Source: Pseudomonadota bacterium (GTDB taxonomy: Bacteria; Pseudomonadota; Gammaproteobacteria; Burkholderiales; Burkholderiaceae_C). Taken from it: a DNA stretch of 8,173 bases. Positions within the stretch are counted from its first letter, which is position 1. Each line of letters opens with the position of its first letter. Location of the stretch: positions 1 through 8,173 of the forward strand of contig JAFAGF010000143.1 in the NCBI GenBank assembly GCA_023422975.1, given 5' to 3'. Below the pieces are notes generated by a model. It saw nothing but the letters and a program-made list of their open reading frames with translations, had not been told where the DNA came from and did not search any database. Shown piece by piece: positions 5,787 to 8,173 of the stretch. Made by a program: the position numbers and the translations under genes.

Positions 5787-8173
5787 ATGTTTGCAAACCT
5801 TCGTCGCCGCCCAGCCTGGACCGTTGTCATCCTGATCGCCGGCATGCTGCTGAGCATGCTCAGCGTAGGCTGGCTGACGTGGCGGCAGGCGCTGCGCAGC
5901 GAAAGCGAAGTCTTCCAGCGCCAGTTGGCGGTGCGCGCACAGGCGCTGACGCAGCGTGTGGATCGCTACCGCACCCTGCCCGAAGTCCTGTCACTGGACC
6001 CCGAGTTGCGCGCGGCCCTGCAGCGCCCGCTCTCGCGCTACGACGTGGATTACCTCAACCGCAAACTGGAGCGCGCCAACGGTGCCAGCCAATCCTCCAC
6101 CCTCACGCTCATCAACCTGCAAGGGATTGCCGTGGCCGCCAGCAACTGGCGCGAACCGCGCAACAACGTGGGCGAGGACTACAACTACCGCCCCTATGTG
6201 CAAGATGCCCTGCGCAGCGGCAGTGGACGCTTTTATGGGATTGGCACTACCACCGGCTTGCCAGGCTACTTTCTCTCCCAAGCCATTTACGACAATCACG
6301 GTGCTGCAATTGGCCTGATTGCTATCAAAATTGCACTTCAAGAGCTGGAGCGTGAATGGCCTACCCACACCGACATGGTGGCCGTATCCGATGCCTATGG
6401 CGTGATTTTTCTGAGCAGCCGCCCGGCATGGCGCTACCGCTTGCTCTACCCACTGAGCCCGCAGGCCAAAGCGGAATTGGCCGCCACGCGCCAGTACCAG
6501 TCTGAAAAGCTCACACCCCTGCATTTCAAGACCCTGAAAACGCTGGGCAACGGCAGCAGCGTGGTCAACGTAGATGACCCCGCACTGCCGCGCCGCATGC
6601 TACTGCAAAGCATGGCGCTGCCCAACAGCAGCTGGAGGATGCACTTGCTGCACGACACCCGCTCCAGCGCCACCACCAGTTGGTGGGCTGCTGCGGCCGC
6701 TGCCGGGCTGTGGCTGGCGGGCGGCCTGCTGGTGCTGTTTGTGCGACAGCGCCAACGCATCGCACGCCTGCGCCTGCGCAGCCGCCAAGAGCTGGAGACC
6801 GTGCTGCAGCAGCACGCGCAAGAGCTACGCACCGCCCAGGACGGCATCGTGCAAGCCGCGCAGCAGGCCGATACCGGGCTTTCGCGCAGCCTGGAGCATC
6901 TGCCTCAGGGCGTGGCCATCATCGACGCCAACCTGAATCTGGTGGCCTGGAACTCACGCTATCTGCAGCTGTTTCGCTACCCGTCAGAGCTGATTTATGT
7001 GGGCGCCCCGATTGAAGCTTTGCTGCGCCACAACGCCAAGCGCGGCCTGCTGGGCGATGCGCCCATGGAAGTGGCGATTCAACGCCGCCTGGGCCATTTG
7101 CGCAGTGGCAAACCGCATCTGCACGAAAGCGAGAAAGGCGATGGCACGGTGCTGGAAATTCGCGGCAATCCGCTGCCCGACGGCGGCTTTGTCACCAGCT
7201 ACGCCGACATCACCAGCTACAAGAATGCTGCGCGTGAATTGCGTTCGCTGGCCGATGCGCTGGAGCAGCGCATTGCCGAGCGCACCCGCGATCTGGACGC
7301 CGCACGCCAGGAGGCGGAACAAGCCAACCGCTACAAAACCCGCTTTGTGAATGCCGCTGTGCATGATTTGCTGCAGCCGCTGAATGCCGCGCGCATGTTC
7401 ACAAGCTTGCTGCCCAGCCATGTGCATGACGATGCTGGCCGCCACGTGGCCGAAAGCATTGACGCTGCGCTGGCGTCGCAAGACGCCATCCTCACCAGCC
7501 TGCTGGACATTGCGCGCATGGAATCGGGCCAGCTGGAGGTGCACGTGCGCGACTTTGCGCTGGATTCGCTGCTGCACGTGGTGCACAACAACTTTGCCAT
7601 GCTGGCCGAAAGCGAAGGCCTGCAACTGCGCACCCGCGCCAGCCGCTATGTGGTGCGCAGTGACGAGGCCTTGCTGCGCCGCATCCTGCAAAATTTTGTC
7701 TCCAACGCCATTCGCTACAGCCGCAGCGGCCGCATCGTGGTGGGCTGCCGCCGCGCCGGCACGCAGCTGCGCATTGAGGTGCATGACCAAGGCCCTGGCA
7801 TTGCGCCCAGCCTGCAGCGCGAAATCTTTGAAGAATTTCGCCGCTTGGACGAAGGCCATGCCGATGACCGTGGCACCGGCTTGGGGCTGGCGATTGTGGA
7901 GCGCCTGGGCAAGCTGCTGGGCCACGAAATTGGCCTGCGCTCTACGCTGGGCCAGGGCAGCGTGTTTTGGGTCACGGTGCCACTGGGCGATGCCGCAGCC
8001 CTGCAACCTGCCGTGCGCCCCAGCGCCCCCACCCAGCAAGACGACGCGCCGCTGCAAGGCGGCGTGGCGTGGTACATCGAAGACGACCCGCAGACCTGCG
8101 CGGCCACGCGTGCGCTGCTGGAGCGCTGGGGCTGCGCTGTGCCCTACGCGGGCGGCCCGCACGACGCGCTGCA
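5787..8173 (+). CDS. Hybrid sensor histidine kinase with DctB-like dicarboxylate sensor domain (3' end cut)
   Basis: The frame is open from the ATG at 5787 to the right edge, 795 codons. Domains in order: TM1 (about 11-32); a periplasmic double-Cache domain (about 33-298) with DctB-type marks ASNW (118-121), YNYRPYV (132-138), GTTTGLPGY (153-161) and KIALQELEREW; TM2 (299-319); a coiled coil; a PAS-like domain (about 369-480); a second coiled coil; a HisKA domain with phosphoacceptor H526 in HDLLQPLNAAR; a HATPase domain with N636 and N640 (N box), DQGPG (667-671) and GTGLGL (696-701); and the start of a receiver domain (about 760 on) with acidic residues E765-D767. The phosphoacceptor Asp lies beyond the window. 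The input half resembles the C4-dicarboxylate sensor DctB. The HDLxQPLNA transmitter plus receiver resembles NahK/ErcS'-type hybrid kinases rather than NtrB-like DctB. Divergent dctA is the obvious target. No upstream in-frame start exists close by; the Shine-Dalgarno is weak. Confidence 0.93.
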   Translation, partial: MFANLRRRPAWTVVILIAGMLLSMLSVGWLTWRQALRSESEVFQRQLAVRAQALTQRVDRYRTLPEVLSLDPELRAALQRPLSRYDVDYLNRKLERANGASQSSTLTLINLQGIAVAASNWREPRNNVGEDYNYRPYVQDALRSGSGRFYGIGTTTGLPGYFLSQAIYDNHGAAIGLIAIKIALQELEREWPTHTDMVAVSDAYGVIFLSSRPAWRYRLLYPLSPQAKAELAATRQYQSEKLTPLHFKTLKTLGNGSSVVNVDDPALPRRMLLQSMALPNSSWRMHLLHDTRSSATTSWWAAAAAAGLWLAGGLLVLFVRQRQRIARLRLRSRQELETVLQQHAQELRTAQDGIVQAAQQADTGLSRSLEHLPQGVAIIDANLNLVAWNSRYLQLFRYPSELIYVGAPIEALLRHNAKRGLLGDAPMEVAIQRRLGHLRSGKPHLHESEKGDGTVLEIRGNPLPDGGFVTSYADITSYKNAARELRSLADALEQRIAERTRDLDAARQEAEQANRYKTRFVNAAVHDLLQPLNAARMFTSLLPSHVHDDAGRHVAESIDAALASQDAILTSLLDIARMESGQLEVHVRDFALDSLLHVVHNNFAMLAESEGLQLRTRASRYVVRSDEALLRRILQNFVSNAIRYSRSGRIVVGCRRAGTQLRIEVHDQGPGIAPSLQREIFEEFRRLDEGHADDRGTGLGLAIVERLGKLLGHEIGLRSTLGQGSVFWVTVPLGDAAALQPAVRPSAPTQQDDAPLQGGVAWYIEDDPQTCAATRALLERWGCAVPYAGGPHDAL

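Noticed and set aside
6313..6335. A TTGCTATCAAAATTGC stretch resembling Comamonadaceae intergenic repeat sequence inside the sensor-kinase gene
   Set aside because: It encodes the expected GLIAIKI strand of the Cache domain in frame, so it is most likely coincidence rather than an inserted repeat.
6984..8162. A 392-codon minus-strand frame opposite the sensor kinase
   Set aside because: It is an antisense shadow rich in Ala, Gln and His; the plus strand encodes HisKA, HATPase and receiver motifs in order.

Overview
The window looks like chromosomal DNA of a betaproteobacterium, most likely a member of the Comamonadaceae. The evidence is high GC content, strong GC bias at third codon positions, and the protein families present. 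A short intergenic inverted repeat of the AGCTGC/GCGCTT type also fits what I remember of Comamonadaceae genomes. No rRNA, tRNA, CRISPR array, insertion sequence or phage gene is visible. The region reads as core or housekeeping DNA rather than an obvious accessory island.

Left part (1-1334), minus strand: the N-terminal third or less of a SulP-type anion permease runs off the left edge. A 219-bp gap follows, holding a 13/15 inverted repeat. Next comes a complete UPF0149/YecA-like protein with a C-terminal SEC-C zinc-binding motif. Middle part (1335-4111), plus strand: a 190-bp divergent spacer with a GC-rich hairpin leads into a membrane-anchored, FMN-binding glutamate-synthase-like protein with the three cluster cysteines intact. 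Just 49 bp later comes a protein-kinase-fold protein whose catalytic-loop aspartate appears to be missing. A bidirectional rho-independent terminator at 4166-4198 closes this unit and also the convergent gene to its right.

Right part (4251-8173): dctA, a C4-dicarboxylate/cation symporter, is on the minus strand. A large hybrid sensor histidine kinase is divergent from it on the plus strand and is cut by the right edge. Its periplasmic domain looks like that of the C4-dicarboxylate sensor DctB. Its transmitter, however, is of the HDLxQPLNA type found in NahK-like hybrid kinases and carries a C-terminal receiver domain. The intergenic region has a CTACG direct repeat with exactly one helical turn of spacing, placed where an activator of dctA could bind, and no convincing sigma-54 promoter. 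Together this suggests a dicarboxylate sensing and uptake module in which a DctB-type input has been rewired to a non-NtrB/NtrC-type phosphorelay. It is the most interesting feature of the window.
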